From: Streptococcaceae bacterium AM104-57
Lineage (GTDB): Bacteria > Bacillota > Bacilli > Lactobacillales > Streptococcaceae
Length of the DNA: 14,507 bases
Direction of reading: 5' to 3'
Assembly: GCA_027659245.1 (NCBI GenBank)
Contig: JAQDPW010000018.1
Span: forward strand, 1 to 14,507
Shown here: positions 1 to 6,358 of the stretch, piece after piece
Numbering within the stretch: the stretch's first letter is position 1
Layout: the number at the start of each line of letters is the position of its first letter
Program-made: the position numbers and the translations under genes
The notes under the pieces: model-generated
Told to the model about the DNA's origin: nothing
Seen by the model: the letters and a program-made list of their open reading frames with translations, nothing else
The model's database searches: none

Positions 1-56
1 TTTCTAGAAATATCTTTAGCAATCGTAGTGTACTGTTCTATATTCAATCTATTATA
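1..56 (+). repeat. RUP element, right-hand part, cut by window start
   Basis: These bases align end to end, with a few mismatches, with the right half of the complete RUP at 11848-11954 (shared TAGTGTACT core and a TTCAATCTATTATA end against TTCAATCCACTATA). It is therefore the right part of a diverged RUP, a non-autonomous element thought to be mobilised by IS630-Spn1. The left part lies outside the window. Confidence 0.75.
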
Positions 57-201
57 ATTCCTTTAGACTATATCGAGGTCTTCAGCTTATCGGTTTATCT
101 ATCTTGTCAGCAATCTTAAAGCAGTGCTTTGCCCAATCCATGACCTAGTCTTAGTCTGTTCTTTGAGTTTCATGGCAAATTAAGTCTTGATTGGGAAAAA
201 C
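57..201. other. Non-coding stretch without recognisable gene
   Basis: No start codon with a ribosome binding site and no long open frame are visible on either strand. A short minus-strand frame near 95-152 (beginning MDWAKHC) is only 19 codons and has no clear ribosome binding site. A segment at about 110-135 (AAAGCAGTGCTTTG) faintly resembles the AAACAGTGTTTTGAGC part of boxB, too weakly to call. Confidence 0.4.
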
Positions 202-230
202 TTGCCAAATTGTCAGAATTATGAGAAAAT
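202..230 (+). promoter_or_regulatory. Promoter of the DUF59 gene
   Basis: TTGCCA (202-207), a 17-base spacer and GAAAAT (225-230), with TG at 222-223 forming an extended -10. The -10 itself is weak (4 of 6). It lies about 30 bases before the start codon, which is preceded by GGAGGG. Confidence 0.5.
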
Positions 231-260
231 AGAGGATATTTATCACGTGGAGGGACTGTA

Positions 261-602
261 ATGAGAGACGATATCAAAATCAATGATCGCGCTTTGGCCT
301 TAAAAGACCAAATCATCGAAAAACTAGAGAAGGTTTTTGATACAGATGTGGAATTGGATGTTTACAACCTTGGATTGATTTACGAGATTGACTTGGACGA
401 AAATGGACTTTGTACAGTTGTTATGACCTTCACGGATACTGCCTGTGACTGTGCAGAAAGTCTGCCTATCGAAATTGTCGCAGGTTTTAAACAAATTGAT
501 GGAATTGAGGATGTCAAGGTTGAAGTTACCTGGTCACCTGCCTGGAAGATTACACGCATCAGTCGCTATGGACGTATAGCACTTGGACTACCACCTCGTT
601 AA
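261..602 (+). CDS. MIP18/DUF59-family (PaaD/SufT-like) iron-sulfur assembly protein
   Basis: A 113-residue protein of the MIP18/DUF59 family (COG2151 type), whose better-known members SufT and PaaD help mature Fe-S proteins in the cytoplasm. The family core is visible: VYNLGLIYEIDL (about 35-46), VVMTFTDTACDCAES (53-67) and a V.V.WSPAW strand (about 86-95). Many relatives carry a single conserved Cys in a T..GCP context; here the equivalent loop holds C62 and C64 as a CDC motif, and which one is reactive cannot be told. The start follows GGAGGG by 6 bases and an extended -10 promoter. The gene is monocistronic, converges on ilvD and is not beside a suf operon. Its stop TAA overlaps the first base of a BOX element. 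IlvD, its neighbour, is an Fe-S enzyme, but a functional link is only a guess. Confidence 0.85.
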   Translation: MRDDIKINDRALALKDQIIEKLEKVFDTDVELDVYNLGLIYEIDLDENGLCTVVMTFTDTACDCAESLPIEIVAGFKQIDGIEDVKVEVTWSPAWKITRISRYGRIALGLPPR

Positions 603-706
603 TACTCTTCAAAAATCAAATTCAAACCACGTCAGCGTCGGCTTGTCGTACTCAAGTACTGCCTGCGCCTAGCTTTCTAATTTGCTCTTTGATTTTTATT
701 GAGTAT
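602..706 (+). repeat. BOX element, boxA-boxC type (no boxB)
   Basis: Starts ATACTCTTC and ends GAGTAT as terminal inverted repeats. The boxA core CACGTCAGCGTCGGCTTG and the boxC part (AGCTTTCTAATTTGCTCTTTG) are recognisable. boxB units are absent. It directly abuts the stop codon of the preceding gene and can fold as a long hairpin. Confidence 0.9.
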
Positions 707-737
707 AAGCAGGCAAATCACTTTTGAAGATGAAAAG

Positions 738-872
738 AAGAGGTTGGGCAAAAACTCAATTTTAGGAGAAAATCAAGTAAATCTTCCTACAATAAAACGC
801 ATAGTATCAAGGTTGTTCAATACCTGATACTATGCGTTTTTATGATTTTAAAGACTTTTTGCCCAGCCTCTT
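738..872. repeat. Nested palindrome, SPRITE-like bidirectional terminator
   Basis: The outer arms 738-754 and 856-872 are 17 bp with one mismatch. The inner arms 794-809 and 825-840 (AAAACGCATAGTATCA and its complement) are a perfect 16 bp, with T-rich runs following on both strands. It lies between the convergent DUF59 gene and ilvD, 8 bases beyond the ilvD stop, so it should terminate both. Size and form recall the SPRITE family (rho-independent-terminator-like repeats of pneumococcus); I cannot confirm family membership without an alignment. Confidence 0.7.
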
Positions 873-879
873 TTTGAGT

Positions 880-2583
880 TTATTTTTTACCTGACTTGTC
901 CATATTCCAGAAGTCTGTCACGGCTCCGCGTGAAGCAGATGATACGATATGGGCATATTTTCCGAGGACACCACGGCTGTATAGCGGTGGCAAGGTTGTT
1001 TCTGCCTTGCGTTTTTCAAGTTCTTCCTCTGATACGGCCATGGAAATTTCTTTGGTATCCTGGTCAACCGTAACGATATCGCCTGTACGGAGGTAGGCAA
1101 TTGGTCCACCATCCTGAGCTTCAGGAGCAATATGTCCAACAACTAGACCATAAGTACCACCAGAGAAACGCCCATCTGTCAAGAGGGCAACCTTGTCTCC
1201 TTGACCTTTACCAACGATCATGGATGAAAGTGATAGCATCTCAGGCATACCAGGACCACCCTTAGGTCCAACGAAACGAACAACGACAACATCGCCATCA
1301 ACGATTTCATCTGTCAGAACGGCCTGAATCGCATCTTCTTCTGAGTCAAAGACCTTAGCTGGACCAACGTGACGACGAACTTTAACACCTGATACTTTGG
1401 CAACCGCACCGTCAGGAGCAAGATTACCGTTCAAGATGATAAGCGGACCGTCCGCACGTTTAGGATTTTCAAGTGGCATGATAACTTTTTGACCTGGAGT
1501 AAGATCTGCAAAGTCAGCCAAGTTTTCAGCGACAGTCTTACCAGTACATGTGATACGGTCTCCATGAAGGAATCCATTTGCCAAGAGATATTTCATAACC
1601 GCAGGTACACCACCAACTTCGTAGAGGTCTTGGAAGACATACTGTCCAGATGGTTTCAAGTCAGCCAAGTGAGGCACACGTTCTTGAATCGTATTGAAGT
1701 CCTCAAGTGACAAATCAACATTAGCCGCATGGGCAATGGCAAGCAAGTGAAGAGTGGCATTTGTAGAACCACCCAGAGCCATTGTCACTGTAATGGCATC
1801 TTCAAAGGCTTCACGAGTCAAGATATCTGAAGGTTTGATACCAAGTTCAAGCATTTTGACAACTGCACGACCGGCTGCTTCGATGTCTTCTTTCTTATCA
1901 GTAGATTCAGCTGGGTGAGAAGAAGAACCTGGCAAACTCAAGCCCAAAACTTCGATAGCAGTAGCCATAGTATTAGCCGTGTACATACCGCCGCAACCAC
2001 CAGGTCCAGGGCAGGCATTACATTCAAGACGTTTTACGTCCTCAGCTGTCATGTCACCGTGGTTCCATTTCCCGATTCCTTCAAAGACAGAAACCAGGTC
2101 AATATCTTTTCCATCAAGATTTCCCGGTGCAATAGTACCACCGTAGGCGAAAATGGCTGGGATGTCCATGTTGGCAATGGCAATCATAGAACCAGGCATG
2201 TTCTTGTCACAACCACCGATAGCGACGAAGGCATCCACGTTGTGACCACCCATAGCCGCCTCGATAGAGTCCGCGATGATATCACGAGATGTCAAAGAGA
2301 ACCGCATACCAGGCGTTCCCATGGCAATTCCATCCGCTACGGTAATGGTCCCAAACTGCACAGGCCAAGCACCTGCAGATTTGACACCTTCTTTAGCCAA
2401 TTTCCCAAAATCATGCAAGTGGATGTTACATGGTGTATTTTCCGCCCAAGTCGAAATCACTCCTACAATCGGTGTTTCAAAGTCCTTATCTGTCATACCA
2501 GTCGCACGAAGCATGGCACGGTTTGGTGATTTTACCATACTGTCATAAATGCTACTGCGGTGACGTTTATCTAATTCAGTCAT
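880..2583 (-). CDS. ilvD: Dihydroxy-acid dehydratase IlvD
   Basis: Converts 2,3-dihydroxyisovalerate and 2,3-dihydroxy-3-methylvalerate to the 2-keto acids that precede valine, leucine and isoleucine; cytoplasmic, with an Fe-S cluster and Mg2+. At 567 residues it is full length. The three cluster cysteines are visible: C52 (NTPCN), C125 ([10 protein letters not shown]) and C197 ([16 protein letters not shown]). D84 (VADGI) and K127, the lysine carbamylated in the family, are present, as is the catalytic serine S474 in [10 protein letters not shown]. The start is preceded by GGGAGG at a normal distance. The gene is transcribed alone from an extended -10 promoter; other ilv/leu genes are not nearby. 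A perfect CodY box lies upstream of the promoter, consistent with repression when branched-chain amino acids are plentiful. Sampled base composition is higher in G+C (about 47%) than the operon upstream. Confidence 0.98.
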   Translation of the reverse strand: MTELDKRHRSSIYDSMVKSPNRAMLRATGMTDKDFETPIVGVISTWAENTPCNIHLHDFGKLAKEGVKSAGAWPVQFGTITVADGIAMGTPGMRFSLTSRDIIADSIEAAMGGHNVDAFVAIGGCDKNMPGSMIAIANMDIPAIFAYGGTIAPGNLDGKDIDLVSVFEGIGKWNHGDMTAEDVKRLECNACPGPGGCGGMYTANTMATAIEVLGLSLPGSSSHPAESTDKKEDIEAAGRAVVKMLELGIKPSDILTREAFEDAITVTMALGGSTNATLHLLAIAHAANVDLSLEDFNTIQERVPHLADLKPSGQYVFQDLYEVGGVPAVMKYLLANGFLHGDRITCTGKTVAENLADFADLTPGQKVIMPLENPKRADGPLIILNGNLAPDGAVAKVSGVKVRRHVGPAKVFDSEEDAIQAVLTDEIVDGDVVVVRFVGPKGGPGMPEMLSLSSMIVGKGQGDKVALLTDGRFSGGTYGLVVGHIAPEAQDGGPIAYLRTGDIVTVDQDTKEISMAVSEEELEKRKAETTLPPLYSRGVLGKYAHIVSSASRGAVTDFWNMDKSGKK

Positions 2584-2610
2584 TTGTTCCCTCCCATTTC
2601 AGTTTTTACT

Positions 2611-2639
2611 ATTATAGCACATTTTAAAAGCAATGAACA
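2611..2639 (-). promoter_or_regulatory. ilvD promoter (extended -10)
   Basis: On the minus strand TATAAT (2611-2616) is preceded by TG one base away (TGCTATAAT). A 17-base spacer leads to a poor -35, TGTTCA (2634-2639). The expected leader is only about 20 bases, so no T-box or attenuator fits between promoter and gene. Confidence 0.75.
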
Positions 2640-2642
2640 GAA

Positions 2643-2669
2643 GAAAATTCTTGAATTTTCAGAAAATTC
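2643..2669. promoter_or_regulatory. CodY operator upstream of ilvD
   Basis: AATTTTCAGAAAATT at 2654-2668 matches the published CodY consensus AATTTTCWGAAAATT at 15 of 15 positions. Three alternating 8-bp arms are present: GAAAATTC (2643-2650), GAATTTTC (2653-2660) and GAAAATTC (2662-2669), giving two overlapping dyads. The box centre lies about 45 bp upstream of the -10 hexamer, beyond the -35. Confidence 0.8.
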
Positions 2670-2693
2670 TATACACACATAAAATATTTAAAA

Positions 2694-2760
2694 TTAAAAA
2701 CAAGCAAGCGGATCAGTGCACTTTCTGATTGCCAGAATATGCTTTTTAATCCGCTTGCTT
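2694..2760 (-). terminator. Rho-independent terminator of the PTS/transketolase operon
   Basis: Perfect 12-bp stem 2702-2713 / 2749-2760 (AAGCAAGCGGAT and complement), with a long loop holding a small inner TCTG/CAGA stem. On the minus strand it is followed by GTTTTTAATTTT. It ends the operon upstream of ilvD on the same strand. Confidence 0.75.
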
Positions 2761-2810
2761 TAAATAACGTATTGTAATTTTTACAGAAATTCCTTCAGAA
2801 CAGTGTATTT

Positions 2811-2915
2811 ATACTCAATGAAAATCAAAGAGCAAACTAGGAAGCTAGCCGCAGGCTGTACTTGAGTACGGTAAGGCGACGCTGACGTGGTTTGAATTTG
2901 ATTTTCGAAGAGTAT
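2811..2915 (-). repeat. BOX element, boxA-boxC type, reverse orientation
   Basis: Inverted copy of the BOX at 602-706: it starts ATACTCAATGAAAATC, contains the boxA complement GGTAAGGCGACGCTGACG and ends CGAAGAGTAT. It sits 6 bases beyond the stop of the transketolase C-terminal gene and before the operon terminator, so it would be part of the operon 3' end. Confidence 0.92.
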
Positions 2916-2921
2916 TAACAT

Positions 2922-3854
2922 CTATCTTGCATTATAAAACCCTAGAACCTTCTCTTTTATATTCGATTCACTCAAACCATACTCATTAAGAAGATAATCC
3001 ATTTTTCCTACTTGACCGAATCTTTCTTGAACACCCATCCGATGAATTTTTGTCATTCCATCATCAGAGAATAATTCACATAAAGCGCTGCCAATGCCAC
3101 CTATCTGATTGTGGTTTTCTACAGTAAATATAGTTTTTCCACTTAACATTGTTTTGATCTGTTCTGGTATCGGTTTGATTCTAAATAAATCTATCACACC
3201 TACTGAATAACCTAATTTAGACAGTTCATCCGCAACTCGAATACTTGGAGCAACCATTATGCCAGAAGCAACGATTACAACATCTTCACCGTGTCTTAAC
3301 TCAATGTAGCCTTTAGAAAAATCTTCTCCACCTTGATATACAGCCTCTGGAGCTTTTCTAATTGTTCGAATATATTTTAGTCCTTTTAAGTCTAATGTCT
3401 GGTTCAAGATTTCACGAAATTGGATATCATCAGTTGCTTCGAAAATGATTGATTTAGGAATTAAACGTAACAATCCAATTTCTTCAAATGGCATATGTGT
3501 CCCACCATTCATTTCTGCAGTTACTCCTGCATCTGATCCAATCACAGTGGCATCCAATTGTGCGTATCCAAGAGAAATAAATAATTGATCAAATACTCTT
3601 CGTGAAGCAAAAGGGCCAAATGTATGAAGATAAGGTCTAAACCCCTGAATAGATAAACCTGCTGCAAGCCCGACCATTTCTGCTTCCATGATCCCAACAT
3701 TCACATAACGGTCTCCAAAGTCCTTTTCAAGATTATTAGTAGCCATAGAACTTGACAAGTCTGCTTCTAAAACTACTATATCAGAATAACTTTGGTTAGC
3801 CTCTAGAAGGAAATCTCTATACACATGTCGTAATTCTTTCCTACTTCTCATCAT
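2922..3854 (-). CDS. Split transketolase, C-terminal subunit (Pyr and C domains)
   Basis: A 310-residue protein equal to the second half of transketolase. It holds the pyrimidine-binding domain (about 1-175) and the C-terminal domain (about 190-305). Visible marks are VNVGIMEAEM with E57, the glutamate that activates thiamine diphosphate; HTFGPFASRRVFDQL (77-91); GGTHMPFEEIG (117-127) with H120; and ENHNQIGGIGSAL (246-258). It should form the active site together with the N-terminal subunit, transferring a two-carbon ketol unit between sugar phosphates in the cytoplasm. The start overlaps the previous stop by ATGA, with GGAGGA upstream, so translation is coupled. Two adjacent ATG codons make the start uncertain by one residue. 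The real donor and acceptor are unknown; split transketolases are used for special ketoses as well as for the normal pentose phosphate pathway. Confidence 0.93.
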   Translation of the reverse strand: MMRSRKELRHVYRDFLLEANQSYSDIVVLEADLSSSMATNNLEKDFGDRYVNVGIMEAEMVGLAAGLSIQGFRPYLHTFGPFASRRVFDQLFISLGYAQLDATVIGSDAGVTAEMNGGTHMPFEEIGLLRLIPKSIIFEATDDIQFREILNQTLDLKGLKYIRTIRKAPEAVYQGGEDFSKGYIELRHGEDVVIVASGIMVAPSIRVADELSKLGYSVGVIDLFRIKPIPEQIKTMLSGKTIFTVENHNQIGGIGSALCELFSDDGMTKIHRMGVQERFGQVGKMDYLLNEYGLSESNIKEKVLGFYNAR

Positions 3855-4708
3855 TCTGTTTCCTCCAATTCCTGACTTAATCTTTCTACAACTGAAGTTA
3901 ACATTTGTCTCTCCTCTACAGTAGGGCGAAGATGATGATTGGATTTCATTTCTTCCAGCTCTCGAACCCCTTGACCTTTAATAGTATCTAATACAATACA
4001 CTTAGGTGATGAATTATTTGACTGTTTTAATTGGATAATCCCTTCATAAATTTCTCTAATATCTGAACCATTGACCCTAATGGATTCAAATCCAAATGCT
4101 GAGAATTTTTCTACAAAATCACCTGGATTACAAATATCCTTTGTAAAACCATCTAATTGTTTTTTGTTATCGTCTACAAATACAATTAAATTAGATAACT
4201 GTTGATGAGAAGCAAACTGTATAGCCTCCCAACATTGTCCCTCATTTAACTCACCATCTCCAACAATAGCATAAGTATAAAAGGGACTTTTTCTTATTCT
4301 CTGGCCATATGCAAGTCCGGTTGCAACACTAATTCCTTGTCCTAAAGAGCCAGTTGTCATATCTATGCCCGGCGTTAGATTTCTATCAGGATGAGACGGT
4401 AATTTGGTTCCATTTGTATTTAAAGAATATAAGAATTCTTTGTCAAAGAAACCATTCAAATAGAGTGTGCTGTACAAAGCTGGTCCAGCATGTCCCTTGG
4501 ATAAAACAAAATAATCTCTATCTCGTGATGCAAATATTTCTGGAGTCATCGGCATTATTTCACCATAAAGCACTGCTAAAACTTCTACTATAGACAGACT
4601 CCCTCCATAATGGCCGAATCCAAGATGATTCAATGTTCTAAGAGTATTTAATCGGATTTTTGTTGCAAATTTTCTTAACTCATCTTCTCTATTTTCACTT
4701 AAAATCAT
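3851..4708 (-). CDS. Split transketolase, N-terminal subunit (TPP-binding PP domain)
   Basis: A 285-residue protein equal to the first half of transketolase, the domain that binds the diphosphate of thiamine diphosphate. Visible are FGHYGGSLS with H33, SKGHAGPALYS (70-80) with H73, SHPD with H106, GSLGQGISVATG (120-131) and the TPP signature GDG (150-152) ending at N181 (VDDN). It overlaps the C-terminal subunit by four bases. It starts 3 bases after the EIIC stop, with its GGAGG inside the last codons of EIIC, so the order is fixed by translational coupling. This is a normal two-gene arrangement, not a broken single gene: both halves have their own ribosome binding sites and domain-clean ends. 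Local sequence is AT-rich (about 30% G+C in one 60-base sample). Confidence 0.93.
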   Translation of the reverse strand: MILSENREDELRKFATKIRLNTLRTLNHLGFGHYGGSLSIVEVLAVLYGEIMPMTPEIFASRDRDYFVLSKGHAGPALYSTLYLNGFFDKEFLYSLNTNGTKLPSHPDRNLTPGIDMTTGSLGQGISVATGLAYGQRIRKSPFYTYAIVGDGELNEGQCWEAIQFASHQQLSNLIVFVDDNKKQLDGFTKDICNPGDFVEKFSAFGFESIRVNGSDIREIYEGIIQLKQSNNSSPKCIVLDTIKGQGVRELEEMKSNHHLRPTVEERQMLTSVVERLSQELEETE

Positions 4709-4711
4709 CCC

Positions 4712-6058
4712 TTATTCCTCCTTTGCAGATGGCTTTTTAATAAAGGATACTCCAAACATAACTGCTAGAATAAGAACAAGACCAATAACAATGCCTGCTT
4801 GTGAGCCAAATTGATTCAACATTCCTAAAATAATTCCTGATAGACCAAAATCTGCATCTGAGAAAGTTGATCCTTGGAAACCAAGTCCTCCCAAAACTGG
4901 CATTAAAAAGACTGGAAGAAAACTAATTAAAATACCTTGTAAAAATGCTCCAATAGTAGCTCCACGAACACCACCAGATGCATTCCCAATAACACCTGCA
5001 GTCGCTCCACAGAAGAAATGAGGCACAACACCTGGTAAAATAACAACCGTTCCTGAAGCAATCATAATTGCCATACTTACTAAACCACCAACAAAACTAG
5101 AGATAAATCCAATTAGAACTGCATTAGGTGCATAAGTATAAACAATCGGACAATCCAAAGCAGGTTTTGAATTAGGTACAAGACGCTCTGAAATACCTTT
5201 AAAGGCTGGAACAATTTCACCCAAAATAAGGCGAACACCTGCTAAAATAACAAATACCCCTGCTGCAAATTGACCTGCTAATTGTAAAGCATAAACTAGA
5301 CCACTTGTACCATTACTGATTTCTTTTTCTATATATTCTGACCCTGCAAAGATGGCTACAATAATGTAAATAACTGCCATAGATAAAGTAATACTAACAG
5401 TACTATCACGTAAAAAAGCTAAACTCTTTGGAAATTTAATGTCCTCTGTTGATTTTGATTTGTCACCGATAAGGCTACCAGTGAAACCACTCAACCAATA
5501 TCCCAAAGAACTGAAATGACCTAAAGCTACCTTATCATTTCCAGTTAATTGAACCATATATTTTTGAACAAATGCTGGGGAAATACTCATAATAATACCG
5601 AGTGCTAATCCTCCTAGTAAGATAAGAGGCAAACTAGTAAAGCCAGCAACTGATAAAATGACCGCAATCATACACGCCATATATAGAGTGTGGTGCCCTG
5701 TTAAAAAGATATATTTGAATCGAGTAAAACGAGCAATTAAGATATTGAACACCATACCTGCAAACATAATCATTGCAGTAGCTGAGCCATATGTTGTTAA
5801 AGCTACAGCTACAATTGCTTCATTATTCGGCACAACTCCAGATAAATGAAAAGCATGTTCAAACATGGTACCAAATGGATTCAAAGAATTTTGTACAATT
5901 CCTGCACCACCAGATACAACTAAGAAACCAACAAAGGTCTTAATTCCACCTTTAATAATATCAGGTAATTTCTTCTTCTGAAGAACTAATCCTAAGATTG
6001 CAATTAAAGCTACTAAAATAGCTGGTGTACTAACAATATCCAATATGAACTTCATCAT
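4712..6058 (-). CDS. PTS EIIC membrane permease, UlaA/SgaT (ascorbate) family
   Basis: A 448-residue, strongly hydrophobic protein with about ten or more membrane segments, of the PTS ascorbate-type EIIC family (UlaA of E. coli is slightly longer). Family-like stretches include TYGSATAMIMFAGMVFNILIARFTRFKYIFLTGHH split around residues 85-125, GYWLSGFTGSLIGDKS (about 186-201), RLILGEIVPAFKGISERLVP (about 275-294) and GATAGVIGNASGGVRGATIG. It carries the substrate across the cytoplasmic membrane while EIIB phosphorylates it. The start follows AGGAGG; MM at the start leaves one residue in doubt. Despite the family name, the neighbourhood lacks the UlaG lactonase and UlaD/E/F enzymes expected for L-ascorbate use, so the substrate is probably different. 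Confidence 0.9.
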   Translation of the reverse strand: MMKFILDIVSTPAILVALIAILGLVLQKKKLPDIIKGGIKTFVGFLVVSGGAGIVQNSLNPFGTMFEHAFHLSGVVPNNEAIVAVALTTYGSATAMIMFAGMVFNILIARFTRFKYIFLTGHHTLYMACMIAVILSVAGFTSLPLILLGGLALGIIMSISPAFVQKYMVQLTGNDKVALGHFSSLGYWLSGFTGSLIGDKSKSTEDIKFPKSLAFLRDSTVSITLSMAVIYIIVAIFAGSEYIEKEISNGTSGLVYALQLAGQFAAGVFVILAGVRLILGEIVPAFKGISERLVPNSKPALDCPIVYTYAPNAVLIGFISSFVGGLVSMAIMIASGTVVILPGVVPHFFCGATAGVIGNASGGVRGATIGAFLQGILISFLPVFLMPVLGGLGFQGSTFSDADFGLSGIILGMLNQFGSQAGIVIGLVLILAVMFGVSFIKKPSAKEE

Positions 6059-6070
6059 GACGCTAGCCTC

Positions 6071-6355
6071 CTAAATAAGTCCTTTTTCTTCACAAAGTTT
6101 AGTAATTAATTCTCGTAGTTCATCCATATCAATAATACTATTTAAGATACGAACATCTCCAAGATGACTAGCTGAATCAGCTAAATCACGACCAACAATC
6201 CAAATATCAGCTGCATTTGGATCTGCTCCACCTAAATCATAGTGTTCAACTTCTACATCTGAAACATTCAAATCACTCAATACAGATTCAATATTCATCT
6301 GTACCATAAAACTTGAACCTAATCCTGAACCACAAGCTGTACCAATTTTTAACAT
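6071..6355 (-). CDS. PTS EIIB component, UlaB/lactose-ascorbate type
   Basis: A 94-residue stand-alone EIIB. The phosphocysteine loop is plain at the N-terminus: ACGSGLGSS with C8. It receives phosphate from an EIIA and passes it to the sugar bound by EIIC. The start is preceded by AGGAGG and lies 3 bases after the stop of the regulator gene; 12 bases separate its stop from EIIC. No separate EIIA gene lies in the operon, unlike the usual ulaA-ulaB-ulaC order; the only EIIA visible is the C-terminal domain of the regulator. Confidence 0.92.
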   Translation of the reverse strand: MLKIGTACGSGLGSSFMVQMNIESVLSDLNVSDVEVEHYDLGGADPNAADIWIVGRDLADSASHLGDVRILNSIIDMDELRELITKLCEEKGLI

Positions 6356-6358
6356 TAT

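Noticed and set aside
602..706. CRISPR array from the repeated sequences
   Set aside because: The repeats are dispersed BOX elements in both orientations, with no regular short repeats and spacers and no cas genes.
1915..2529. Long plus-strand open frame opposite ilvD (204 codons)
   Set aside because: It lies antisense inside ilvD, has no ribosome binding site and its translation shows no family likeness; it is a shadow of the codon bias of ilvD.
2922..4708. Split transketolase as a frameshifted single gene
   Set aside because: Each half starts with its own ribosome binding site and domain boundary, and the ATGA overlap is a normal coupling arrangement; two-gene transketolases are common.
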